In this document: positions 48,401-58,569 of the stretch, one piece after another | How positions within the stretch are numbered: position 1 is the first letter of the stretch | How the letters are laid out: every line of letters begins with the position of its first letter | Source of the DNA: Edaphochlamys debaryana | Taxonomy: Eukaryota > Chlorophyta > Chlorophyceae > Chlamydomonadales | Assembly (NCBI GenBank): GCA_016858145.1 | Contig: JAEHOE010000019.1 | Span: 124,001 to 188,000 of the forward strand | Length of the DNA: 64,000 nt | Reading direction: 5' to 3' | The notes under the pieces: model-generated | The model's input: the letters and a program-made list of their open reading frames with translations, nothing else | Told to the model about the DNA's origin: nothing | Databases searched by the model: none | Position numbers and translations under genes: made by a program

Positions 48401-51400
48401 AGGCCAAGGACCACTTCACGGTGAACAACCGCCAGTCAAACCTGACCGAGCCGCCCACCAACACCTCTGACCACGGCGCCTTCTCGTACGACAAGAAGTT
48501 TACGCCCAACACGTGGTGGTGGGGCAACTACACGTACAACGACACGTGCTTCAAGGTGGTTACCGCCGGCACCCAGGACTACCGCCTGTCGGTTGAGTCG
48601 TACACCTGCCCCGACGAGGGCTGCAACAACCTGCCCACCGAGGTGGTTGACGTGCGTAACGAGACGCTTCTGTGGTCCAACGCCGCCACCTGGACGGTCG
48701 CCTCGGTCGGCCACCCCGGCAAGCCCGTCAAGGGCGACAACGTCACGATTCCCTACGGCTGGGAGCTGATCATCGACGAGAACCCGCCCGAGCTGGAGGT
48801 GCTGGTCATCCAGGGCAACGTGCGCTTCTCCACCGACGTGGACGTGACCCTGCTGGCCAAGTACGTTATTGTCATGAGCCGCGGAGCGCTGCGGGCCGGC
48901 GCCGCCGGCTCGCCGCACCCCCGCCGCATCACCATTGGCCTGGTTGGCGGCCGCCAGACCCCCGACTACGGCATTGACAACAAGCTCAACCTGGGCTCCA
49001 AGGTCCTGGCCGCGATCAGGGGAGGCACCATCGACCTGTACGGTCGCCAGGTGAGGCGGGGGCAGGGGCGGGAGTGGGAGCACGTGGGCTGAAAAGGATT
49101 GAGTGGACAAGTCATGGGCTTGGGCGTCTGCTTCTCAAGTGCCAAGAAAGGGGTAACGTTGCAAGGCTCTTACTTGCTTCTCCCCTTGGCATCCACAGAT
49201 CTCCCAGCGCTGGACTCGGCTCACTGCTCCCGCCAAGACTGGTGACAGCACCCTGACAGTGGCAGGCGACGTTCGCCAGCTGGGCTGGCAGGTCGGCAAC
49301 CGCATCCTGGTCACCTCGACCACCTTCAACTGGAAGCAGAGCGAGATTCGCAACGTCACGGCCATCACCACCAACGGCGCTACGAGCACCCTCACCCTGG
49401 ACTCTGCTCTCACGTACACCCACGACGCCCGGTTCAAGTCCTACACCGGCGGCCCTGCCGGCGGCGTGGACATGCGCGCTGAGGTGGCCATGCTCTCCTC
49501 CAGCATCCTCATCACCGCCGCCAACGGCGCCTCGTCGTACACGTTCGGCAGCGAGATGTTTGGCGCTCGTGTGGTTGTGTCCGGCAACAGCACGGGCCGC
49601 TTCGATGGAATCACCATGGAGTACTGCGGTCAGGGCGGCCTCACCGACCGTGCATGCATCTTCTTTGACCGCCTCACCAGCCTGACCGTGACGGCCGACT
49701 CGGCCAACGGCACCGGCACCGGCCAGACCGGCACGTTCCGCAACCCCAGCGTCCTGCGCAGCAGCGCCCTGGTGTGGGGCATGAACAGCAACGTGCGCAT
49801 CGGCGGCACCGCCGGCGTGAACGACGGCGTGGCGGTGGTGGAGAACGTCATGTACGAGGCGTACGACATCTCCAGCATCGATGTGGACACCAGGTAAACC
49901 GCTTGCCCTGCACCGTCCTGCCGTTCCCGCCTTGGGGCAGACTAGCTGAGAGGGCTGGCTGAATGTCGCCTCGCGCTGCCTGCTCTGACCTTACCCCGCC
50001 CTCTTCCTGCCCTGCCCTCCCTCCCGCAGCGGCAACGTGATTCGCGGCAACCTGGCTCTGGGCACCATCAAGGACATGACCGGCAAGTCCGGCTTTGACC
50101 TCTCGATGCCCTGCACGTTCGACATCAAGTCCGCCTCCAACTGGGTCGAGGACAACGTGGCCGCCGGCTCCGAGCGCTTTGGCTTCGCCTACTACGGCCT
50201 GCCCTGCGCTTCCGGCTTCGCCACCGGCTCCTTCCGCAACAACACCGCCCACACCGGCCTCGACGGCATGTGGCTTCGCGCCAGCAACGAGTCCATCCCC
50301 ACCGGCTGCACCGCCCTCCGCAACTTCACCACCTGGATGAACTGGGGTGAGCGCTCGCCGGGCTGGCTTGTTCCCGATTGCGCTAAGCTCTGCGAGCTGT
50401 TGGGACTCTACTGTCTTGTCTGCACTGCTGGCGTTGGGAAGGGCCCTTTGACACCTGGTGCCGCCCTCCCGCCTTCCCGCCTGCCCCCGCCCCTCCAGAC
50501 TTCGGCATCATCTCGATGCGCGGCATCCCCACCGACGTGCTGTTCGAGGACGTCAACGTGCTGGACACCAAGCACGTGGGCGTGCAGGTGCTGCGCGTGG
50601 GCGGCTTCACGGAGGAGGCCTCGGCCGAGTGGAAGCGCGGCCTGATCGTGGGCCAGTCCGGTAGCGCCTTCTGCGATGCCTGCCCCACGCTGAGCGCCGC
50701 CGGCTGCCACCCCAAGCTCAGCCGCCAGTCGTACAACAAGGCCACGCCCTTCACGCCCGCCGTCGGCATTCAGAGCGCCATGTTTGCGCTGGCGTACACG
50801 CCCGGCCCCGAGAAGAAGCCGTACGACAAGCCCATGGGCTACGCAACTGTGCACGGCAGGTTTGACTTCTCGGGCCTGACCATGGCCGACTTTGCCGGCG
50901 CCAACGGCTGCGGCGGCGTGGGCAGCTACGCGCTCGCCAACCACCCCGAGGCGCCCGAGGCCTTCTACCCGCACGAGTTCACCCGCACCAACGTCATTAA
51001 CGTGGCTAGCGGGTGAGCAGGGCTCATAGGCTCGAGATCGGATAGCTAAATGGAGAGCGGGCGGCGCGTTGCTGGGAAGAGTCCGCATGCGGAACAGCGC
51101 CCTAAGCCTCACCTCCTTCCTCCCCTGCCCCTGCCCCTTCCTCCCCGCAGCGCCAAGCAGGGCATGTTCCTGCACTCGCCGCCCAGCCCCGACTGGCGCA
51201 ACGAGGCGGACTGCGGCGAGGCCGTGCTGCCCCTGGACGACGGCACCGAGCTGGAGCTCAACTGCGCCGGCCCCGCCCACGCGCTGTGGCGCGACCTGGA
51301 CGGCTCGATGATTGGAAGCAAGGGCTCCGTTGCCGGCATCTTTACGCAGCCGCGCCACTTCGCCATCGACCAGGGCTCGCCCGTCATCCCCGGCGCCTGC

Positions 51401-54400
51401 TCATACTCGTCCGCGTACGACTCGTACAATTGCTACGAGGGCAGCAGCAGCTTCCTGCTGGACCCCGCGCTCAAGCCCAGCCCCATCCCCAAGAAGGGCA
51501 TCTGGGGCGACCCGCAGCACTTTGTGCTCGAGTCGCGCGACGCCGACAGCGAGGACCGCAACTTTGGACCCGTGTTCTTCAACGTGTCTGGCTCCATCGA
51601 TGCCGTCTCGGCGGCCATGGACCACGGCTGGTGCTTTGCGTACACTGTGAGTGGCAGGACTGGTTCCTGACTCAGGCTCAGACAAGGCTAGCCACCTCCT
51701 GCTTGCATGCCAAGCTCTTGCTATCTCTGTGCTCCTGCTGACTTGTCTGTTGCTGTCCCTTTCTCCCCTCGCGCCCACAGTGCCAGAAGCGGCTGAGCAC
51801 GTTCTGGACCTACCTGCCCACCGGCCAGACGGTCTACGTGACCTTCCGCGGCTCGCCGTCCCAGGTCTTCCGCCTGTGGCTGCCGTACGCTGATCCCGAT
51901 GCCGAGATCATCCTGGTCATCAACTACCTGGGCACGCTGCAGCGACGCTTCGTCTACCTCACCGAGGCCGTGGACGGCGTCACGGGCCGTGTGGTGCCCC
52001 TTGACGCGCCGCCCAGCATTGGCGACGAGTCGCCCCACGGGTCGTTTTTCTGGGACCAGAACAGCCAGAACATCCACGTCAAGATCAAGGGCGGCCGCTC
52101 CATGGAGATCCGCACCGAGAACTCGATCTACGTGAGTCCTGAGTCCTTGCGCTGCGCCGCTTCATTGCCGGGCTGAAGCTTGAACTAGCTGACTGCTGGC
52201 TTGGAAACTTGCAAGGCGGCCGAAGGCTGACAAATTCTACCACGCCCCTGCCCCTTTCCCTTCTGCCCCCAGGTCACCCAGTCGTTCGCGGTGACCGTTG
52301 ATGAGTTCTACACCAAGTCACCCGAATTCATGAAGGACCTGTCGAATGCCATGGGATTCAAAATGGAGCGCCTCTTCACGGCCAAGATCGTGCCCGGATC
52401 TGCCGTACTCACCACGGGCATGGGCCCGCAGTGGATCAACACCTTCCCCATCGCCGAGCCCGTGGTGCTGCCCGGCGTCGACCCCTCGGACCCAGTGGAT
52501 CCCATGTCTGCCCTCCCCTCCTCCGCCACCACCCGGGCCTCCAAGTCCAACAAGGACGCAGCGGACCAAAGCCTCATCGCCGATCTGGTTGCTGGTGCCA
52601 TTGCCTACAACAAGGTCGTCAGCGACCCCAACGTTATGGACCTGATTGGTCTGGATCCTCTGGGGCCGCCCACGTTCGACCTGGCCGGCCTGTCCGTCAC
52701 GGACCCCTCCATCGCCGCCGCAATCACGTCCGCGCTGGCGGCTGAGGGCATCACGGTGATTGACTCCCTGGCGCTCAGCCCGCCTCCCTCGTCCGCGCCG
52801 TCCGGCAACCCAGGCTCGGGCGCCGGCCCGACGGTCACGGACTCGCCCAGCCCGCCGCCCTCTCCCACCCCGCCCTCGCCCCTGCCGCCCTCGTCCCCGG
52901 GGGTTGCTGTCCCCAACAGCGGCACCGGCACCACCACCACCCAGGGCGGCTCCACCACCGACCCCACGGCCCCGGCGCCTGCCCCCGCCGACTCTCCCTC
53001 CTCTGGCAGCTCCACCCCCATCCTGGGCATCGTGATTGGCGTGGTGGTTGGCTGTGTGGTGGCGGCCCTGCTGGTCCTGGCCGTGGTCGTGGTCAAGCGC
53101 CGCCGCGACGCCAAGCGCAAGCGCGAGGAAGAGGAGGCGGCTGCGGGCGGCGGCATGGAGGGCCAGACCCCCGTCAACCCCATTGCCGCTGACGAGGGCG
53201 TGGCAGCGCTGCCGGCGGCGGCGATGGTGGCCGACCTGGGCATGCGCCGCGGCGGCAGCCACGCCTCCGGCTCCAGCTCCATCCGCGAGGCCTTCGGCAC
53301 CACCAACCCCGCCTACGAGCTGCCCTCGGAGCGCCACGCGCGCCAGAGCGGCAAGGGCCTGGACGACATCGAGGACTCCCCCGCCGCAGGCCCCCGCCCC
53401 GGCTCGGGCCGCAACTCCCCGCGCGTGGTACCCGTCATCGACGCCTCTGGCACCACCCCCCGCGCCTCCGTCACCGGCCAGGCCCCGCTGCCGCCCCGCG
53501 CCGAGCCCGGCCGCCTGGGCGGCCAGGAGGCCCGCGAGTCCATGTACGCCTCCGTGGCCAACCGGCCGCTGGTGACGGGCCACAAGCTGCCCCACTCCAA
53601 CATGCCGCTGGCCGGCGGCGCGGTGCCCATCTCTGCGCTCCGCAGCTCCACCGCCGGCAGCATGGGCAGCGACAGCGCCAACCGGCCCAAGTCGCCCGCC
53701 GAGCTGCACCCCGCCAACCGCGCCTCGGCGCCGGGCGCTGGCTCGGCCACGGGCCCGCACCCCCTCGGCGCGGTGCCGACCGACAACCAGGAGGGCTGGT
53801 GGGACCCAGAGGCGGTGCAGCGCAGCGCAGCATCCCTGGGCGGCCCCATGGCCGCCGCCGCCACCGTCACCTCCTCCCCCGGCCCCGTCAGCGGCCGCCG
53901 CTCCGGCCTCGCGCCGCTGCCGGCCGGCGAGACCAGCCGCCAGAGCCGCCTGCCGCCCGTGGAGGCGGCCAAGGAGTACGCTGAGCCCGAGCCGCCCGTC
54001 CCCAACGTCCCCACCGAGCCCGGCGGCGACCCCAACGCCGTCACCCGCGCGCTGGTGCCGCAGGAGTCGTTCGTGCCCCGCAGCCGCGCCGCCAGCCGCA
54101 TCGACGACGCCGCGGTGGACCTCGCGGCCCCGTCCCGCCAGATGACGGCTGCGGAGCAGCGCGCCCATGCGGACAGCGGCGACGAGCGGGCGGCTGGCTC
54201 GCCCAGCTCCCGCCCCGCCACGGCCACGCCGCCTGCGGAGCGCCCGCCCGACGCCCGTGCGCTGCAGCTGCCCGGCGGCATGGTGGAGTTCACGGCGTCG
54301 CCGTCGCTGCTGCGGAGCGAGGTGGCGGCCATGATCCGTGAGGCCGGGCCGCAAGGCATGGCAGCAATGCAAGCGGCGGTGGAGGCCGCTGAGAGGGAGG

Positions 54401-54483
54401 AGCGCGAGGCGGCCGCTGGCGGCGGCGCCGCGCGCTCGCCGGCTGGGCTGCACAGCGACAGCATGCGCCGCCGGGAGCAGTAG
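36457..54483 (+). CDS. Fibrocystin-L/PKHD1L1-like giant membrane protein
   Basis: Large type I surface protein. Exons: 36457-36590, 36661-36768, 36834-36949, 37337-37623, 37831-38450, 38629-38680, 38905-41675, 41863-42434, 42643-42752, 42894-45410, 45611-46138, 46394-46750, 46907-47242, 47563-47793, 47929-49050, 49199-49893, 50030-50346, 50499-51012, 51151-51646, 51781-52131, 52273-54483. All phases close to give 4,814 residues. Order: signal peptide (MLHSTFVRAALAAACILALL, cut near GLAQ); IPT/TIG repeats beginning SIQPRYGSLAGGTRLSIYG; a PA14-like domain (346-440); many more IPT repeats (for example SVSPGSGSIGGGTTVVIRGS); a second PA14 (1555-1690); G8 domain 1 (about 2283-2420); beta-helix region with right-handed repeats; G8 domain 2 (about 3158-3290); more beta-helix; a Pro/Ser linker; transmembrane helix ILGIVIGVVVGCVVAALLVL (about 4328-4352); basic stop KRRRDAKRKR; and a disordered tail of about 460 residues. 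Animal relatives are about 4,070-4,240 residues and lie on cilia or stereocilia, so a ciliary or cell-surface role is likely. The exact role is unknown. Confidence 0.92.
36536..36877 (+). repeat. Parent copy of the 341-bp direct repeat
   Basis: This covers the end of exon 1, intron 1, exon 2, intron 2 and the start of exon 3 of the fibrocystin-L-like gene. A near-identical copy in the same orientation lies at 33102-33442, 3.4 kb upstream, with DCP1 between them. Confidence 0.9.
46232..46292. repeat. Dispersed 62-bp repeat, copy B (in intron 11 of fibrocystin-L)
   Basis: Second copy of the element at 20198-20259, in the same orientation relative to the window. It sits inside the intron 46139-46393 and does not disturb the splice sites. 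Confidence 0.8.
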
Positions 54484-54729
54484 AGAGTCTGAGGAGGAGG
54501 AAGAGGGGAGGCTCTAATGGAAGAGGGTTGAGTTGGATGTCTACTTCCGAGAGGGAAACGGGTGTGGCACGGCCGTCGTGTGAGACCGCTAGTCATGGCA
54601 ACTACCGGTATGGGTTGGTGGCAACCTATGGGCCGGTTGACATGAGACAATGACGACCGGGGCTCTTGGGAGGCGCCTTAGCGTCTGGGACGCAACATGC
54701 AAGGCGTGGACCTGTGTCGGACCCCATAA

Positions 54730-54750
54730 GGCTCGCTGAGTAAGCGAGCC
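54730..54750 (+). other. Perfect hairpin in fibrocystin-L 3' flank
   Basis: The arms GGCTCGCT and AGCGAGCC are perfectly complementary around the loop GAGTA, about 250 bases after the stop codon. It is probably part of the 3' UTR; its function is unknown. Confidence 0.6.
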
Positions 54751-55323
54751 AACGCGCGCGGGACACCTTGCCCGCTTGACGTTAAAGGCACAATTCAGGT
54801 TACGGACTGGGATGCGGATTGTACAGGTCAGGCTGCTTCAGGCAGTTGGTCTACCTGCTTGGCTTTGCTTTCATACCATGTGTTGCCGCCTTTGCAGTGT
54901 TCGATCATTGGCGTGCGCATGCTATTCCTTTGGTGTCTTGTCTGTGAGCTGACGTATGCCCCTGCCTTGATCTACGCCGCACACCCATGCTGCCGCCCGA
55001 AAGGGCTACCCTTCGCCGTTTTGCGCACTGGGCTGGGCGTCAATTGTGCACGGCACTTCTTTGAAGCTGTAGTGCATCACGAGGGCATGGTAGGCGCCAA
55101 TGAAAGCAAATATGCGTACTGAGAACTGCGAGCCCACTCTAGGGTGTTGCCCGCTGCAACACGCGGCGAGCTTAGATGTCGTTTGGCAATGTGTGTTGTT
55201 CATATTAATGACTGTGCGGCCATTCATCATCCATAGGCCACGCCCTGTGCGCCGCGACGCATGCAGGGAGGCTGGCTTCAGGCCTGCAGGCTTCTAGCGC
55301 AGAGTTGTGTGCTGCCACGCCAC

Positions 55324-55328
55324 TGTAA
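55324..55328 (+). other. TGTAA polyadenylation signal (candidate, fibrocystin-L)
   Basis: First plus-strand TGTAA I find after the fibrocystin-L stop, about 840 bases downstream. That would give a long but plausible algal 3' UTR. Confidence 0.35.
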
Positions 55329-55688
55329 GTCTGGCACGTGCTCCTGAGCCATGAAGCCAAGCTGCAGCCGTCTGGCCCTGTAGCGAGAGCCTGGGGCTGT
55401 GCAAAGTGGGGCGGAGCCTACCGTAAGGAGCGGGGACGGGCGCAGCCTCTCGGCAAGGAAGGCCACAGGCAACTATGGGTCTGACAATATCAACGGCCTG
55501 GGAGGTGCGTCTTGAGGCCTGCTCCTACGGGAGCCGCCTCGATTGTCCGCCCATCAACCGTCTCCCATATGGTCCTTTCGTGTGGTTCTTGCCAGGCCAT
55601 TTCCCACCCGGCCCCCCACAGCTAGAGCTGAATCCCTGCCGCTGCCGCCAGAGAGAAGGGAGAGGACACAAGCTATCTCCGTGAGAGT

Positions 55689-55693
55689 TTACA
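55689..55693 (-). other. TGTAA polyadenylation signal (candidate, exonuclease gene)
   Basis: TTACA on the plus strand reads TGTAA on the minus strand, about 610 bases past the exonuclease stop at 56300. Confidence 0.4.
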
Positions 55694-56299
55694 TGGGAAG
55701 CGCGCCTTCTGGGAATGCACCTCCGACTCGCAGGCCAGCTCCGTTGCAGGCGTTCCTCCCCATGCTTTGCCGCCCTTTGAGCAGTATCGTCCGCCCGGTC
55801 CACTACCACAACCATCAGGTGTTCACAGTTTACTTCGAGGTCAAAGGACGTCAAGCCCCGACGGTCCCCTCCTAAGCCCTACAGCCCCATCCTGGCTCGT
55901 CCCCTGGCCTCGGGCCCCATGCTGTCTCCCTCGGCGCCTGATCATGCGTTTCGTTGCATTGTCGCTGCCCTTGCATCCTAGCATCTACCATGCGCAACTC
56001 ATGTGGCTGCCGACATCACAGCCCGCAACTCGATCACACGCCGGCAAGGCATGCGCCCGAGCCACCCATGTACTGGACTATACTGAAGACAGCCTAAAAC
56101 CGGCCTGAGATCTTCCACGTGGAGATTCTCCAAGCCCTACCACTCCACCTTGGCCCGAGCCGCCCAGCGGTACCCGGCTGTGCCAGCGTCCGGAGGTCCG
56201 CCCCCAAACCCGGACCCCTAGGCAGCCCCAACAGAGATGCCCAGCTAGCCAACCTGGCAGGTCCGTCGCTAACAGGACTTCCGCAACCCGGGCCCAGCG

Positions 56300-57918
56300 C
56301 TATCCGAAGAAGGGCGCCCCGCACGTGCACGTCTTGCGGTTGCCCATGCACACGCCCTCGAACACGCCGTGCCGCTTGGCGAAGGACGCGGGCACCGGCG
56401 CCGCCAGCAGCGCCTGCCGCGCCGCCTCCATGGCCTCGGCGCTGGTCGCCAGCACGGAGCGGTGGTGGTTGAAGAGAGCCATGGACTTGCGGGCGTCCTG
56501 AGGGACAAGGCGCGGGAGGAGAGTGTTTTGCTGGGTGGGGTAGGGTGGGTACAACAGGAGTTACGGTACCAGACACGTGTGCGTGCTGTATGTGGGGGTC
56601 AAGGCAGGTGAGGGGCATGGGGGCATGGGGGCATGGGGCACGAGGAGTCCCTCTGCCAAGCGCGTGCCCATGCGGTATGGCTCAAAGGCATGGGCCTTGC
56701 GCCCACTCGCTACCCATACGCACCTCCACTGCGTCGTGTTCGTTGGGCCCCGGCGCGTCCTGCCACGACAGGAGCACCTTGGCCAGGTGCGTCTGAGCGA
56801 ACACCGAGTACGACTTGAACTGCACGGCAGTCGGGCCGCGGATGGCGTGTGAGTGAAACGGCGAACGTCACGAACACGCAGGGGGTTGTGTCGCCGGTTT
56901 GTAGCCCTTGCGAGCTTTCACGCACGTCCCTGCTGTTCACTGCCCACCTGCAGCCCCTGTGCTCCCCTCCCCACCCCACCTTGTCGTTCCAGATGCGGTA
57001 CAGCCCCTGCAGGTCCTGCATCCCCTCGAAGTCCACCGACTCCCGCAGCCCCAGCCACTGCGGGTTGGAGTATGGAGAACGGGGTGGGGGCAGAACGGGT
57101 TGAGGAGCTGCGCCCGCGTCCACCTTGTCCGTGCCTGGACGCGGCCCTCCTGACTGGCCCCTTTGCCTTCGCACGCCCCCAGTGCCGATAGATGCAACTG
57201 CAGTGCCCTGCCATCCTGGACATTCACCAGCTTGCACAGTGCACCAGCCCTCGCTTCCCCAGCCCCCCAAACCCTTAGTCCCCCCGCACCCAGGCCCCCA
57301 GCCCTCCCGCGCCCCTGCACCCAGGCCCCCAGCCCTCCCGCGCCCCTGCACCCAGGCCCCCAGCCCCCAGGCCCACACCCCTCCAGCCCTCCAGCACCCA
57401 GTTCCCCAGAGCCCTCCAGAGCCCTCCAGCCCCACAGCCCTCCGGCCCCCACCTGCACGTCCTGCCCGATGTTCTGCCCGATCAGCACCGCGTCCCGGGG
57501 AATGGTGGCCCGCACCGCTGCCAGAGCCTGCACCAGCGACATCCCGTGCGTGTCCAGCACCTCCCGCGTGAGCCCCGTGAGCGGCGTGAGGTACGACACA
57601 ACGGGGAGCTCGGGCTTGACGTACACGTTCTGGGGCGGGCGGTCAGTAACAGCGTTGAGGCGGTTGAGAAAGAGTGGTCGAGCAGGGGGAGGAATTGTCG
57701 AGGACACGGGTCGAGGACAAGGCTGCTCGTTGCCGCATGCATCCGAGCCTTCCCAGCAAGCACGACACCCTTTGCCAGACCCCCGCCCCGCCCCACGCCT
57801 CTCCCACCAGGAGGACGTTGAGGTACTCATCCACCACCGCTATCTGCGCAACGGACCGCGCGTTGTGGTCCGTTCCCGTCGCCACGCACTCCACGTCCAC
57901 CGCCAGGAAGCGAGTCAT
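56300..57918 (-). CDS. DEDDh 3'-5' exonuclease (REXO4/RNase T-like)
   Basis: A small 3'-5' RNA/DNA exonuclease. Exons 57918-57808, 57629-57453, 57057-56980, 56819-56724 and 56497-56300 are all phase 0 and give 219 residues. The motifs are complete: Exo I is FLAVDVECV (Asp 8, Glu 10); Exo II is LIGQNIGQDVQWL (Asp 94); Exo III is HDAVEDA (His 150, Asp 155, the HxAxxD form). Together these are the four acidic metal ligands and the general-base His of the DEDDh class. The middle reads YVKPELPVVSYLTPLTGLTR, typical of the REX4/ISG20 branch. The C-terminal 40 residues carry a small Cys motif (CMGNRKTCTCGAPFFG), which could bind a metal. There is no targeting peptide. The protein is almost only catalytic domain, shorter than REXO4 of animals. 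Its substrate cannot be told from sequence. Confidence 0.85.
57286..57374. repeat. 31-bp minisatellite in exonuclease intron 2
   Basis: The 31-base unit (GCACCCAGGCCCCC followed by AGCCCTCCCGCGCCCCT) occurs twice in full (57286-57316 and 57317-57347) and once in part. It lies inside the intron 57058-57452, in a strongly C-rich tract. Confidence 0.75.
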
Positions 57919-58569
57919 ACTCGCGAGCCGGAGCCGGAGCTGGAGCTGTAGGGCCTAGTCAAGGGCTCTCAGGGGCTAGGCCTGGAGGGAGGAAGGCCGC
58001 CGGCCGGAGCGCCTGCTGGTGCCGGAGCGCCTGCGCCGGAGGCCGGCCCCCTGACCTGTGTCGCGGGAAAGGGCGGGGCGCAGGTTTGAGGAACTCGACA
58101 TGCAGAGCACTGTTGCCTGCGTGCCGGGGTGTTCCGGACTCCCGGGTAAGCTACAGCGCGGGCTGAGCCGCCGTGGAAATGGTGGATGGGATGCAATGCC
58201 GGTGCGCTCGCACCAGGATAGAACCAAGCTCCCAGACTTTATACAGGTAGCGTCTGTAGCCTGAAGTCCTCGAGAGCAACAGCTCTGCTGAAGGGCAGAG
58301 TCAGCGCACACCAAGCGATCGCTGCCGAAACGTCGAGGTCCAAGCTGGTATGAGCTGGGATGCTTTGTGTGACCAACACTACGCTGTAAACCTAAGTCTG
58401 TAAGCTGGGTCTGCGCAGGTTCGTGATCTCAGCCGGACTGGATTGGCGCTGCGGGAAGGCAAATGGAGTGTCAGGCTGGCAGTCAGTAACTATTAATGCT
58501 CAAAGTGTGTGTGTGTGCAGCCAGCCCACGGCTTACCCTGCTCTTGGATGTAAGCCCTAGCAGCTTGAC
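57919..58569. promoter_or_regulatory. Divergent intergenic region (exonuclease / LRR gene)
   Basis: 651 bases between the minus-strand start at 57918 and the plus-strand start at 58570. They must hold both promoters. I see no coding signal and no clear core motif. Confidence 0.45.

Larger units (their letters stand above)
54484..56299. other. Convergent intergenic region, about 1.8 kb
   Basis: The 3' flanks of fibrocystin-L (+) and the exonuclease gene (-) meet here. TGTAA at 55324-55328 could end fibrocystin-L, and TTACA at 55689-55693 could end the exonuclease transcript. A perfect 8-bp-stem hairpin lies at 54730-54750. Open frames here are short and have no motifs. Confidence 0.45.

Noticed and set aside
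52318..54453. 711-codon minus-strand open frame antisense to the fibrocystin-L last exon
   Set aside because: It mirrors a GC-rich coding exon with clear domains on the plus strand. Its translation is Gly/Arg/His-rich with no motif.
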